DNA of 64,000 bases from Brevibacterium siliguriense (GTDB lineage: Bacteria; Actinomycetota; Actinomycetes; Actinomycetales; Brevibacteriaceae). Shown here piece by piece: positions 54,138 to 62,859 of this stretch. The notes under the pieces were generated by a model. It did no database searches. It saw only the letters and a program-made list of their open reading frames with translations, and was not told the origin of the DNA. A program made the position numbers and the translations under genes. Each line of letters starts with the position of its first letter. The first letter of the stretch is position 1. The stretch spans positions 1,426,001-1,490,000 of the forward strand of contig NZ_LT629766.1 in NCBI RefSeq assembly GCF_900105315.1, in the 5' to 3' direction.

Positions 54138-54947
54138 TTGGCGCGGTCGACGTTTTTCTATCACCAGAAACGCTTCGGTCAGAGACCTGACCCGTATGTG
54201 CAGGTGAGGGCCCGGATCCGGGAGATCTTCACCGACAGCAACGAACGCTACGGGCACCGCAAGATTATGACTGTCTTGGTCAAAGAGGGCCTGTCGATTG
54301 CGAAGAAGACCGTGCTGCGGTTGATGCAGGACATGGGGATCAAGACCAAGGTGCGCCGGAAGCGGTACAACTCCCACCGCGGCACGGTCGGCCGTGTGGC
54401 TGGCAATGTCCTCAACCGGGACTTCACTGCTGAGGAACCGAATGAGAAATGGGTCTCTGACGTCACGGAATTCGCTGTGGCGGATCAGAAACTGTATCTG
54501 TCACCGGTCATTGATCTCTTCGATACCAGTGTGGTGTCGTACTCGATGTCGACGTCACCGAACACGGCGTTGACGAACGAGTCACTGATCAGGGCATGCC
54601 AGGGGCTTCGGCCGGGTCAGGCACCGTTGGTGCACACGGACCAGGGGTTTCAGTACCAGCACGTGTCGTGGGCGGCGATCTTGGCCGAGTATGGTGCACG
54701 CCCGTCGATGTCGCGGAAGGGAAATTGTTGGGATAACGCGGTCGCGGAGAACTTCTTCGGGCAATTGAAGTCTGAAATGTTCTATCTGCAGAAGTTCGAC
54801 ACTGTCGAGGACCTCAAGACCGCGATCGATGAGTACATTCACTGGTATAACTTTGAGAGGATCTCGACACGACTTGGCGGTCTTGCTCCGATGGAGTATC
54901 GGACCAAGACCGCCAATGCCACAGAGGCCGTAACCGCTCTATGCTGA
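54138..54947 (+). CDS. IS3-family transposase OrfB (DDE integrase)
   Basis: The 269-aa stretch has the IS3 HTH_21 segment SNERYGHRKIMTVLVKEGLS and an rve/DDE catalytic core. The first Asp is in EKWVSDVTEF, the second in VHTDQGFQYQHVSW, and the Glu in KGNCWDNAVAENFFGQLKSE. The element's actual enzyme is an OrfAB fusion made by frameshifting at 54033-54039; translation from 54138 alone has no strong ribosome site. All catalytic residues are present, so the element looks active. Confidence 0.9.
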   Translation: MARSTFFYHQKRFGQRPDPYVQVRARIREIFTDSNERYGHRKIMTVLVKEGLSIAKKTVLRLMQDMGIKTKVRRKRYNSHRGTVGRVAGNVLNRDFTAEEPNEKWVSDVTEFAVADQKLYLSPVIDLFDTSVVSYSMSTSPNTALTNESLIRACQGLRPGQAPLVHTDQGFQYQHVSWAAILAEYGARPSMSRKGNCWDNAVAENFFGQLKSEMFYLQKFDTVEDLKTAIDEYIHWYNFERISTRLGGLAPMEYRTKTANATEAVTALC

Positions 54948-54985
54948 CCCCACAGCAGTCCAACTATTGGGGACCACTCCACGCC

Positions 54986-55021
54986 AGGTTGCTGGGCCCC
55001 CGTCAGGTAGCAAGGGGGATC
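54986..55021 (-). repeat. Right terminal inverted repeat of the IS3 element
   Basis: Exact inverted copy of 53402-53437. It ends 30 bases upstream of the dgt start. Confidence 0.9.
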
Positions 55022-55051
55022 TGTGGGGGCCGGAATCGGTAGTCTGAGTTC

Positions 55052-56581
55052 ATGGAACGCCAGAGATTTCACACCACCGGAGGTCGCGATCGCAATGTCG
55101 CCGAGGAGGCCCGCCCCGGAGAGGACGAGTTCCGCGTCGATATCGAACGGATCCGGTTCTCCCCGTTCTTCTCCCGCCTGGCCTCGGTCACCCAGGTCAT
55201 TCCGCAGGCCGGGTCCGGCACCGTCATCCACAACCGGCTGACCCATTCGCTCAAGGTCTCCGCGGTGGCCCGGTCGATCGCTATCACGTTGAACAACGCG
55301 GACGAAGCGACCCGGGACACGGTCAGCCGCCTCGGCGGGTGTGATCCTGTTGTCGTGCAGGCGGCCGCGGCCGCCCACGATCTGGGGCACCCACCGTTCG
55401 GCCACCTCGGCGAGAAAGAACTCGACCGGGTGTCGCGGACGATGCTGCGCCTCAACGACGGGTTCGAGGGCAACGCTCAGACGTTTCGGATTCTCACCGC
55501 CCTCGACAGCTGCGAGGCTACGGCGCGGGGGCTCAACCTCACCCGGGCGATTCGGGCCGCGGTGCTCAAGTATCCGTGGGAGCGCGGGGAATGGTCCGGC
55601 GATCGGGCATCGTCGGCGGCACGGATGCCGCGCGGGGTCGGTGATGATGTCAGTGAGGGAGCGATGAAGTTCTCCGCCTACGCCACCGAGGTCGAAGAGA
55701 TGGCGGACGTCCTCTCGGCGTTCCCGGCGATAGGAAAATATCAGCAGACGCTCGAGTGCGCGGTCATGGACGTCGCCGACGATATTGCCTACGCGGTGCA
55801 CGACCTGGACGATTTCTATCGGTCGAACGTGCTGCAGTACACGGCTGTGTCCGCCGAGCTCGGTCGTTGGCTGCGCGATCATCGGGAGTTGGCGGCACTC
55901 GATTCCACGGAATTGGATCGGCGGCGGCCCGGGCATGCGCTCGAGGCGATCCGGCGGCATACGCGGGAGAAGGACCCGTGGATCGCGTCCGAGGAGGCGT
56001 TCCGGGAGGCGGTGGAGCGGGTGAACCGGGATCTCGTCGAGGGACTGCTCGCGGTTCCCTACGACGGGGGACTGGAAGCCGACCGGGCGGTCACGGGGTT
56101 CACCCGGCGGTGGATCGACCGATTGCAGGCCTCGATCGTCGTCGACCCGGATCCCCATATCCGCAGCGGTCATGTGCGACTGAGCCAGGAGGCGTGGCAC
56201 GACGTCGTGGTGCTCAAATTCGTGCATTCGCGATTCGTCCTCGAACGGTCTGACCTGGCCGTGTATCAGCGTGGGCAGACGCGGATCATCGCGTCGCTCG
56301 TCGAAGGCTTCCACGAGTGGCTGCTCGATCCGGATGAGGCGACGCGGATTCCCCGGCGACTCGTCGACTCCGTCGAAGCGGCCACGCAGGAGTACTCAGA
56401 CCTGTACGCGCGTAACCCTGCTGCGTTGGGGGAGGAAGGCGCGGCTGGCATCGTGCGGCGTGGTCGGGCACGTGCAGTGGTCGATTACGTAGCCTCGTTC
56501 ACCGATGCGCAGGCCATGTCGGTCAATGCATTGATCACCGGCGCCTCCGACGAGCCGTGGGAGGCCGGGCGCGGGCTGTAG
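55052..56581 (+). CDS. dgt: Deoxyguanosinetriphosphate triphosphohydrolase (dGTPase)
   Basis: The 509-aa protein has the dGTPase HD domain: RLTHSLKVSAVARSIAITLN for the first His, AAHDLGHPPFGHLGEKELDR with His109-Asp110, AVMDVADDIAYAVHDLDDFY for the last Asp, and the N-terminal RFHTTGGRDRN. The enzyme hydrolyses dNTPs to nucleosides and tripolyphosphate and affects dNTP pools. The ATG at 55052 has no ribosome site, but TAGTCT lies six bases upstream, fitting a leaderless transcript. The IS ends 30 bases before the start, so any -35 or operator may lie in or be displaced by the IS. Confidence 0.92.
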   Translation: MERQRFHTTGGRDRNVAEEARPGEDEFRVDIERIRFSPFFSRLASVTQVIPQAGSGTVIHNRLTHSLKVSAVARSIAITLNNADEATRDTVSRLGGCDPVVVQAAAAAHDLGHPPFGHLGEKELDRVSRTMLRLNDGFEGNAQTFRILTALDSCEATARGLNLTRAIRAAVLKYPWERGEWSGDRASSAARMPRGVGDDVSEGAMKFSAYATEVEEMADVLSAFPAIGKYQQTLECAVMDVADDIAYAVHDLDDFYRSNVLQYTAVSAELGRWLRDHRELAALDSTELDRRRPGHALEAIRRHTREKDPWIASEEAFREAVERVNRDLVEGLLAVPYDGGLEADRAVTGFTRRWIDRLQASIVVDPDPHIRSGHVRLSQEAWHDVVVLKFVHSRFVLERSDLAVYQRGQTRIIASLVEGFHEWLLDPDEATRIPRRLVDSVEAATQEYSDLYARNPAALGEEGAAGIVRRGRARAVVDYVASFTDAQAMSVNALITGASDEPWEAGRGL

Positions 56582-56661
56582 GGCGCGAACGTCTCCAGCC
56601 ACCGTTGACGCGAAATCGACCTTCGCCGCGAAGTCGACGGCAATGCCAACGGCAGGCATGC

Positions 56662-56701
56662 AAACGGCGGGGACGGAGTTCTCACTCCGACCCCGCCGTT
56701 T
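56662..56701. terminator. Terminator hairpin of the first LPRTG gene
   Basis: A 17-base stem with one mismatch (AAACGGCGGGGACGGAG / CTCCGACCCCGCCGTTT) encloses the loop TTCTCA. It follows the minus-strand gene ending at 56723 and is also downstream of dgt, so it serves both directions. Confidence 0.85.
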
Positions 56702-56722
56702 CGGCGTTCACGCGCTCAGGTC

Positions 56723-58939
56723 TCAGAGACCTGCACGGTGACGTCGCGTCAGGTAGATCGCAACTGCGCCACCGGCGATGAGGAGCGCGGCAAGCCCTCC
56801 GATCGCCATGGTGCCGTTGGCACCGGTGCGAGGCAGGTCGCCGCCCGCGTCAGCGGCAGCTCCGGCATCAGCTGTGCTGTCAGCCTGTGCATTGCTGCTG
56901 GCGTTCGCGTTCGTGCTGGCATTCGCCGAGGCGGAGGCCTCATCGTTGCTGGCAGCGGAGGAGTCGGCGTCGTTCGTCGCAGATGCCGAGTCGTCGGCAT
57001 CAGCGGTCACCGAAGCGGAATCGTCGGCGTCGGCGGTCGCGTTGGCCGCGTCGTTGGCCGAAGCCGAGTCATCAGCATTCGCCGTTGCGGAAGCGGCATC
57101 ATCGGCATCGGCGGTTGCGGACGCCGCGTCGTTGGCATCAGCCGTTGTCGAGGCGGAATCGTTCGCTTCTGCGGTGGCTGATGCCGAATCGTCGGCATCG
57201 GCGGTCGCCGAGGCCGAATCGTCAGCGTCGGCCGTTGCGGAAGCGGAGTCATCAGCATCAGCGGACGCTGAGTCGTCGCCGGGAGCTTCGTCCGCTGCAG
57301 TCGCCCGGACCGAGGAAGAAGCCAAGTTGATATCGGCAACGGCATTCGAAGCCTGTGCCTGCGCGCCACCGGCATTCGGGAGGAGCTCGAGGCTGACCGC
57401 GTTGACGGTGAAGCCGTCGGCGTCGGTTCCCTTGACATTGCTGTCCTCAGCGGGGTCCTTCTTCGTCGGCTGCTCATTGATCGTCAGATCGACAACCTGG
57501 TTGAGCCCTTCGAAGACCGGGTCGAGGTCAGACAGCAGCGGATCGACGATCTCGGTCACCTTGCCGGAGACCTCGTCGGCCGTGGCATCGAGGATCGAGC
57601 CGATCAGGGGCTTGGTCACTGCGGTCAGCTGCTCGAGCAGCGGTCCGGTGATTGAGTTGAGCAAGTCTCCGACGTCGATTCCTGCGAGCTTGAGGTCGGT
57701 GGTGACCTTCGGGTCGCCTTCACCGGTGCCAGCGAGCTGGCCCAGGGTGGCGTCGATGTTGACGGTGCCGTCGGCGGCGGGAATTCCCGCTGCCGTGGCC
57801 TTGGCGGGCAGGGAGACCTCGACGCGGACATCGTTGAGGGCGTCCTTGAGGGTCTCGTTGACCTTGCCGGAGAGGCTGCCGAGAGCATCGGCAACCGCGT
57901 CGGTGATCTTTCCGATGGTCTCGGAGGTCAGCACCTGGGTGTTGGGGTCGAGACCGTTGAGGTCCTCGCCGTTCTCGCCCTTGACGATCTTGGCGAGATC
58001 GATCTTGACGTCACCGTTCTTCAGATCGATCGAGACGATGCCTGACTTGTCCGCAAGCTTCTCGTTGACGACGTTCTCGACGACGCTGTTGAGCGCGTCC
58101 TGCGCCTCGACATTGACGGTGGTGTTCTCGCCGCCGAGTTCGATGTCGGCGAGGCCGGTCTTGACGTTGATGCCGGCCTTACCCAGCTTGTCGGCCAGGC
58201 CTTCCTTGGCGATGACGTCTTCGAGCGTTCCGCCGGTGCCGTCGACAGCCTCGTTGAGGGAGTCGGAGAGGTCACCGACTGCAGGACTGGAAACGGTCAG
58301 AATGCCGTCAGCCACGGCGTATTCGGACGTCGGTTCGTCGGAGCCCTTGGCTTCTGCGGTTGAGGCGACAGCGCCGAGCTCGAGCGAGAGCTCGTCGACG
58401 ATCTTATCGGTGGCGCCGTCGATTCCGGCCTGCGAGAGGACCTGTGTGAGGTCGACCTTGGCGTTGCCGTAAGCACCTTTGTTGATGTCATCGAGGTTGA
58501 GTGCGCCGTCCTCGCCGACGGCACCTGCGCTGGCCTTCGCGTTGTCTGCGGACGGAGCATTGCCGTAGGCATTGAGGGCACCGGCTTCGCCGAGTTCGAG
58601 GAGGCCTGCACCACCGGGCTGGCTGACGACCGGCAGGGAGACTCCATCGCCGAGATCGAGGTCAATGGCGTTGAGGGCCTCGGCGTTGAGCGGAGTCTTC
58701 GCTTCTTCGGGGTTGCTGGGTGAGCTGCTGTACGCGCCCGCTGCATCGACTAGCTGCTCGTCGAGGAGGTCGGACTGTACGAGCTGACCCAGTGCCTCGG
58801 CATCTTCGTTCGGATCGGGGTTGACTGCTGCGGCACCGGGCGAGGTGGCCATAACGGTCAGTCCCAGAGCAGTTACCGCTGCTGCGGTGCCGATAGCGGC
58901 TCTGCGCACGGGAATGTGCCCTTTGCGGAGCTTATTCAT
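56723..58939 (-). CDS. LPRTG-anchored repeat surface protein (choice-of-anchor G type)
   Basis: The 738-aa protein has a signal peptide (RRAAIGTAAAVTALGLTVMA to about residue 38). A conserved N-terminal region of about 530 residues follows (LLELGEAGALNAYGNAPSAD, VDELSLELGAVAST, GILTVSSPAVGDLS, LTINEQPTKKDPAEDS), then a low-complexity stalk of Ala/Asp/Ser ten-residue repeats, a sortase signal LPRTG, a hydrophobic helix and a basic end (RRHRAGL). Sortase would link it to the peptidoglycan. The next upstream gene is a paralogue. The ATG at 58939 has GAGAAG upstream. Confidence 0.88.
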   Translation of the reverse strand: MNKLRKGHIPVRRAAIGTAAAVTALGLTVMATSPGAAAVNPDPNEDAEALGQLVQSDLLDEQLVDAAGAYSSSPSNPEEAKTPLNAEALNAIDLDLGDGVSLPVVSQPGGAGLLELGEAGALNAYGNAPSADNAKASAGAVGEDGALNLDDINKGAYGNAKVDLTQVLSQAGIDGATDKIVDELSLELGAVASTAEAKGSDEPTSEYAVADGILTVSSPAVGDLSDSLNEAVDGTGGTLEDVIAKEGLADKLGKAGINVKTGLADIELGGENTTVNVEAQDALNSVVENVVNEKLADKSGIVSIDLKNGDVKIDLAKIVKGENGEDLNGLDPNTQVLTSETIGKITDAVADALGSLSGKVNETLKDALNDVRVEVSLPAKATAAGIPAADGTVNIDATLGQLAGTGEGDPKVTTDLKLAGIDVGDLLNSITGPLLEQLTAVTKPLIGSILDATADEVSGKVTEIVDPLLSDLDPVFEGLNQVVDLTINEQPTKKDPAEDSNVKGTDADGFTVNAVSLELLPNAGGAQAQASNAVADINLASSSVRATAADEAPGDDSASADADDSASATADADDSASATADADDSASATAEANDSASTTADANDAASATADADDAASATANADDSASANDAANATADADDSASVTADADDSASATNDADSSAASNDEASASANASTNANASSNAQADSTADAGAAADAGGDLPRTGANGTMAIGGLAALLIAGGAVAIYLTRRHRAGL
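56845..57275. repeat. Degenerate tandem repeats coding for the surface-protein stalk
   Basis: An approximate 30-base unit encodes ten residues of the type DDSASATADA, repeated about a dozen times with drift to NDSAS, NDAAS and DDAAS. Codon usage is varied between copies. Confidence 0.85.
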
Positions 58940-59434
58940 ACTTCTCAACTTTCGTTCGTGACGGTCGACTGTTCGGTCCGCACAGCAAGTACCCATGCTG
59001 TTTTGGTCGAACGTCACACACCATACAAAGTCATGAACGAATAATGCGAGAGTAATCAAAAATATAACGGAAAGATAACGACATGAATTCTGCTGGCAGA
59101 GGGTGAATTGTAAGTGGACTGCAGTTCATGCGGACAGCGGGAAGCGGATCGCTTGCTTTCGCTTGCCGTAGCGGAAGTTCCGTGATCTGGGAGTTCATGT
59201 CGATCGGCTGTGGTCTCAGTATGCGAAAGGCTGTGCGCGACCACTCCGGAGATCTTACTGAGGTGTGAGGTTCATCACATTACAGAATATGACGGAAATG
59301 TGACAATAGGGCTTTGCTTTATTACCGATAGGTAACGAATGTCTGAGGAGCGCATTCGGTAGCGGACCAGTGTCGTCGGTAGCGAGAGCGTCCGATGGCC
59401 TTGAGCGAGCTGTCGTCGGCTGAATGAATGACGA
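58940..59434 (-). promoter_or_regulatory. Long AT-rich upstream region of the first LPRTG gene
   Basis: This ~495-base gene-free region is much more AT-rich than its surroundings. At 59050-59062 it has GAGTAATCAAAAA, identical to bases 62431-62443 upstream of the paralogue. ATAAC motifs then recur at 11-base spacing (59064 and 59075). A palindromic TTACC-GATA-GGTAA lies near 59322-59335. The spacing resembles direct-repeat sites of OmpR-type response regulators, but no regulator is identified. Confidence 0.55.
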
Positions 59435-59470
59435 ATGGCGGGGTCGGAGTTCTCGCTCCGACCCCGCCAT
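59435..59470. terminator. Terminator hairpin of the second LPRTG gene
   Basis: A 15-base perfect stem ATGGCGGGGTCGGAG / CTCCGACCCCGCCAT encloses the loop TTCTCG. It is almost the same hairpin as at 56662-56701 and lies 35 bases beyond the stop at 59506. Confidence 0.88.
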
Positions 59471-59505
59471 CGTGGCGTCAGCTCAGTAAATGAGCCGGGT
59501 CACCT

Positions 59506-62340
59506 TCAGTGCTTGCCGGCGCGGTAGCGGCGGGTTGCCCACACTGCTGCGGCACCTCCGGCAATGAGCAGCGCGGCGAATCCGGCCATGGCCGGGACGC
59601 CTTCGGCACCCGTCCGCGGCAGGTCGCCACCGGCATTGCCCGAGGCGTTGGTGCTCGAACCAGCCGAAGTGCTCGAACCGGCATGCGATCCGCTGTCGGC
59701 AGACGATCCGGCGTCCGACGATGCCGAGGAGTTCGCCGAGGCGGCCTTCTCGGAATCGCTCGAAGCGCTGGCTTCTGCTTCGTCGCCGTCTGCCGAGGCG
59801 CTGGCTGCGCCTCCGTCGGCTGAAGCGTTTGCTTCCTCGGATGCTGAGGCTTCCGCCCCGGCGCCGTCGGTCGAAGCGTTGGCTTCGTCGCCATCTGCGG
59901 CAGCTGCGGCCGATGCTTCGGAGGACGAGTCAGCGGTCGAGGCTGCCGAGGCGGCCGCACCGGCATTCGCATTGGCTGCTGCCGATGCCTCGCCATTGGT
60001 GTCATCCGAGTTGTCCGCGTTGGCTGCAGCCTGTGCAGCGGTTTCGGCCGACGCATTCGGATCCGAGCTCGCATCTGCGGATGTATCTGCAGTGGCTTCC
60101 TCGGTCGCGGCGGATTCCGCTGCGGCTTCGGCGGAAGCATCAGCAGCGGCAGATGCGGTTGTCGTCGCGTCTGCCAGCGCCGCTTCCTGCGCTGCGGCTT
60201 CGGCTGCGGCGTTTCCGTCTTCGTCGGCACGGGCGGAGGCCGTCGCCGATGCCGCTGCGTTGACGTTCGCGTCTGCCTCAGCGGTGGTGTCCGCCGCTGC
60301 CTCTGCTGTCGGATCAGCGTCGGCATCTGCTGCGGCATTCTCAGATGCTGCCGCCGACGAATCAGCCGTCGAAGCGGCCGATGCTGAAGCGGCAGGGTCT
60401 GCATCCGCAGCCGCTGATGCTTCAGCGTTGGTGTCATCTGTATTGTCCGCGTTGGCAGCTGCCTGAGCGGCGGTCGTTGCCGAAGCATTGGTTTCGGTCG
60501 TCGCATCGGCTGAAGCGGTTGCCGAAGCGTCGGCCTCAGCTGCTGTTTCGGCGGCTGCGGTCGCGTCGACGTCTGCGGCAGCGGAAGCCGTCGTCGTTGC
60601 GTCGGCGAGTGCTGCCTCCTCTGCGGCGGCTTCGGCGCCGGCATTGCTGTCGTCATCAGCGGTCGCCGATGCGGCGGCAGAAGCTGCTGCGTTGGTGTTC
60701 ACATCGTCATCGCCCGGTTCCTCTGGAGCCTCAGCGGTGGCACGCACCGAGGACGACGCGAGGTTGATGTCGATAGCCTCGGCTGCGGGAAGCAGTTCCA
60801 GGCTCACGGCGCTGACGGTGAAGCCGGGTCCGTTGTTGCCCTTGACCTGGCTCTCCTCTGCCGGATCCTTCGCGGTCGGCTGCTCATTGATCGTGAGATC
60901 GACAACCTGGTTGAGCGCGTTGAAGACTGGGTCGAGAGAGGTCAGGACCGGATCAACGATACCGGTCACAGCACCAGCGACTTCGTCGGCCGTGGAATCG
61001 AGGATTCCGCCGATGAGCGGCTTGGTGATGCCGAGGACAGCGTTGATTACCGGCTGAGTGATGGCATTGAGCACATTGCCGACAGGGACCCCAGCGATCG
61101 AGAGATCGGTGGTCACTGTCGGGTCGGTGTCATCCGTGCCGGCCAGCTGACCGAGTGTTGCGTCCACAGTGACCTTGCCGTCGACGGCAGGGATGCCGAG
61201 GGCAGAAATGCTCGCTGGGAGCTCGATGACGAGGTGCACGTTATTGAGTGCGTCCGTGAGGGTCTCGTTGACCTTTCCGGAGAGAGCGCCGAGGGCATCG
61301 GCCACGGCATCGGTGATCTTCGAGATCGTGTCCGAGGTGAGTACCTGGGTGTTCGGGTCGAGGCCGTTGAGGTCAGAGGCGTCGCCGCCCTTGACGATCT
61401 TCGCGAGGTCGATCTTGATGTCGCCATTGGCGAGGTCGATCGAAACGATCCCAGCTTGGTCTTCAAGTGCCTCGTTGACGACGTTCTCGACGACGCTGTT
61501 GAGCGCATCTCGGACTTCGACGGACACCTGGGTGTTGTCTCCACCGATATTGACCGAGGCGAGCCCGACGTCCAGATTCAGCCCGATACCGGCCAGGTCA
61601 TTGGCCAGACCTTCTTTACCGATGACCTCTTCGAGGGTGCCGCCTGCGCCATCGACGACCTCATTGAGAGCACCCGAGAGGTCGCCCACTGCAGGGCTCG
61701 AGACCGTGAGGATGCCATCGGCGACGGCGTACTCGGAGTCATCGGCTTCGCCGTTGCTGTTGGCAGTCGAGGCGATCGCGCCGAGTTCGAGGCTGAGTTC
61801 ATCGACGATCTGGTCGGTGACGCCATCGAGGTTGAGCTGGCCGAGGACCGAGGTCAGGTCGACCTTGGCATTGCCGTACTCACCGTTGTTGATGTCATCG
61901 AGATTGAGCCCGCCGTCTGCTCCGACTGCGCCGGCACTGGCCGTGGCGTCATTGTAGGCAGGAGCGTGCCCATAAGCATTGAGCGCTCCAGCTTCGCCGA
62001 GTTCGAGCAGACCGTCGCCGCCCTCGTTGCTGATGAGCGGGATGCCGATTCCGGGGAGTTCGACTCCGATGGCTTGGAGCACTTCGGCGTTGATCGGAGT
62101 GCTGTCCTCCTCCGTGCTGGACGGAGAGCTGCTGTAGGCGGAGAGGGCATCAATCGCATCAGCCGTCAGAATGTCGGCATCGATCAGCTGCCCATAGGCT
62201 TCTGAATCTTCGTTCGGATTCTGTTCATCAGCGGTACCGGGCGAGGTCGTCAGCAGTGTCAGACCCACTGCTGTCGCCGCGGCGACAGACCCCACCGCGA
62301 TCTTCCGACCGGTTCCGGACCGGCCTCTCAATTTTTTCAT
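59506..62340 (-). CDS. LPRTG-anchored repeat surface protein, larger paralogue
   Basis: The 944-aa protein has the same plan as the 56723 gene: signal peptide (GSVAAATAVGLTLLTTSPGT), conserved N-region (LLELGEAGALNAYGHAPAYN, VDELSLELGAIAST, GILTVSSPAVGDLSGALNEV, LTINEQPTAKDPAEES), long Ala/Ser/Thr/Asp stalk, LPRTGAEG, a membrane helix and RRYRAGKH. The stalk contains a tandem duplication of about 140 residues. GGAGA lies just before the ATG at 62340; the open frame to 62421 lacks a ribosome site. A wall-anchored stalk protein; the ligand is unknown. Confidence 0.88.
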   Translation of the reverse strand: MKKLRGRSGTGRKIAVGSVAAATAVGLTLLTTSPGTADEQNPNEDSEAYGQLIDADILTADAIDALSAYSSSPSSTEEDSTPINAEVLQAIGVELPGIGIPLISNEGGDGLLELGEAGALNAYGHAPAYNDATASAGAVGADGGLNLDDINNGEYGNAKVDLTSVLGQLNLDGVTDQIVDELSLELGAIASTANSNGEADDSEYAVADGILTVSSPAVGDLSGALNEVVDGAGGTLEEVIGKEGLANDLAGIGLNLDVGLASVNIGGDNTQVSVEVRDALNSVVENVVNEALEDQAGIVSIDLANGDIKIDLAKIVKGGDASDLNGLDPNTQVLTSDTISKITDAVADALGALSGKVNETLTDALNNVHLVIELPASISALGIPAVDGKVTVDATLGQLAGTDDTDPTVTTDLSIAGVPVGNVLNAITQPVINAVLGITKPLIGGILDSTADEVAGAVTGIVDPVLTSLDPVFNALNQVVDLTINEQPTAKDPAEESQVKGNNGPGFTVSAVSLELLPAAEAIDINLASSSVRATAEAPEEPGDDDVNTNAAASAAASATADDDSNAGAEAAAEEAALADATTTASAAADVDATAAAETAAEADASATASADATTETNASATTAAQAAANADNTDDTNAEASAAADADPAASASAASTADSSAAASENAAADADADPTAEAAADTTAEADANVNAAASATASARADEDGNAAAEAAAQEAALADATTTASAAADASAEAAAESAATEEATADTSADASSDPNASAETAAQAAANADNSDDTNGEASAAANANAGAAASAASTADSSSEASAAAAADGDEANASTDGAGAEASASEEANASADGGAASASADGDEAEASASSDSEKAASANSSASSDAGSSADSGSHAGSSTSAGSSTNASGNAGGDLPRTGAEGVPAMAGFAALLIAGGAAAVWATRRYRAGKH
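59880..60705. repeat. Tandem duplication within the larger surface-protein stalk
   Basis: Two protein-level copies of about 140 residues align: EAAAEEAALADATTTASAAA begins the body of the first copy and EAAAQEAALADATTTASAAA the second. Shared later segments are AAQAAANADN-DDTN-EASAAA and ASAASTADSS. DNA copies are about 426 bases apart and diverged. Boundaries are approximate. Confidence 0.7.
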
Positions 62341-62859
62341 GGTTCTCCACATCGTTCGGATCCTGATCATTTCCAAGCGTGGCCTGGACGGAAACGGGCA
62401 GTTTCCTGGCAGATCCCTCACAACATTACGGAGTAATCAAAAAGTAACCAGCAAATCACAAGAAAAGTTACAGCGTCGTTATAGTTACATTCAGGTAAGT
62501 TCGGGATGGCGACGTGGGTGTCTGCCGAAGTGGGCATCGTGATTGCGTTAGCCGATGAATGCGCAGGTGGGGCATCTGCAGGTCCCGCGCGAGTCCTTCT
62601 GTTCGAAAGCGTTACAGCCATAGTTAGACTATTGCGATCGTGCTCGATTGTCACGGTTAGAGATGCAGCCATCGGCAAGCTGTGACCATTCAGTGATCAG
62701 CAACATCACGATCTCCGTGGTGGGGATGGGGCACCATGGCACCGACGTCGCCCGACTCGATGGACGTGCGAATCTGAACGGACGTAGATGGTCTCACTTT
62801 CGGCTCCGGGCGGGGCCGACCAGCTCGATGGTCCCGAGCGCCTGCTCAGCCGCAGCGAC
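62341..62859 (-). promoter_or_regulatory. Upstream region of the second LPRTG gene
   Basis: The first ~150 bases are AT-rich with GAGTAATCAAAAA at 62431-62443 and direct repeats spaced 11 bases: GTAAT-GTAAC at 62433/62444 and GTTAC-GTTAT at 62467/62478. The last ~380 bases up to 62859 hold no gene I can support. Confidence 0.5.

Larger units (their letters stand above)
53402..55021 (+). mobile_element. Complete IS3-family insertion sequence
   Basis: The element is bounded by a 36-base perfect inverted repeat at 53402-53437 and 54986-55021, starting GATCCCCCTTGCTACCTGAC. Near-perfect inverted similarity continues for about 30 more bases. It encodes OrfA and OrfB in overlapping frames. No target duplication of 3-4 bases is visible outside either end: left flank ends CAAC, right flank starts TGTG. 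It sits between a small hypothetical gene and dgt, 30 bases before the dgt start. Confidence 0.9.

Noticed and set aside
56845..57275. Regular repeats considered as a CRISPR array
   Set aside because: There are no unique spacers; the unit codes in frame for a protein stalk and no cas genes are near.
56778..58472. Long + strand open frame (564 aa) opposite the first LPRTG gene
   Set aside because: It is the mirror of a GC-rich repetitive gene, with Ala/Ser-rich composition produced by the antisense repeats. The minus frame has a signal peptide, a sortase motif, a start with a ribosome site and a terminator.
59564..61957. Several long + strand frames opposite the second LPRTG gene
   Set aside because: Same reason: antisense shadows of a low-complexity coding region with no start signals.
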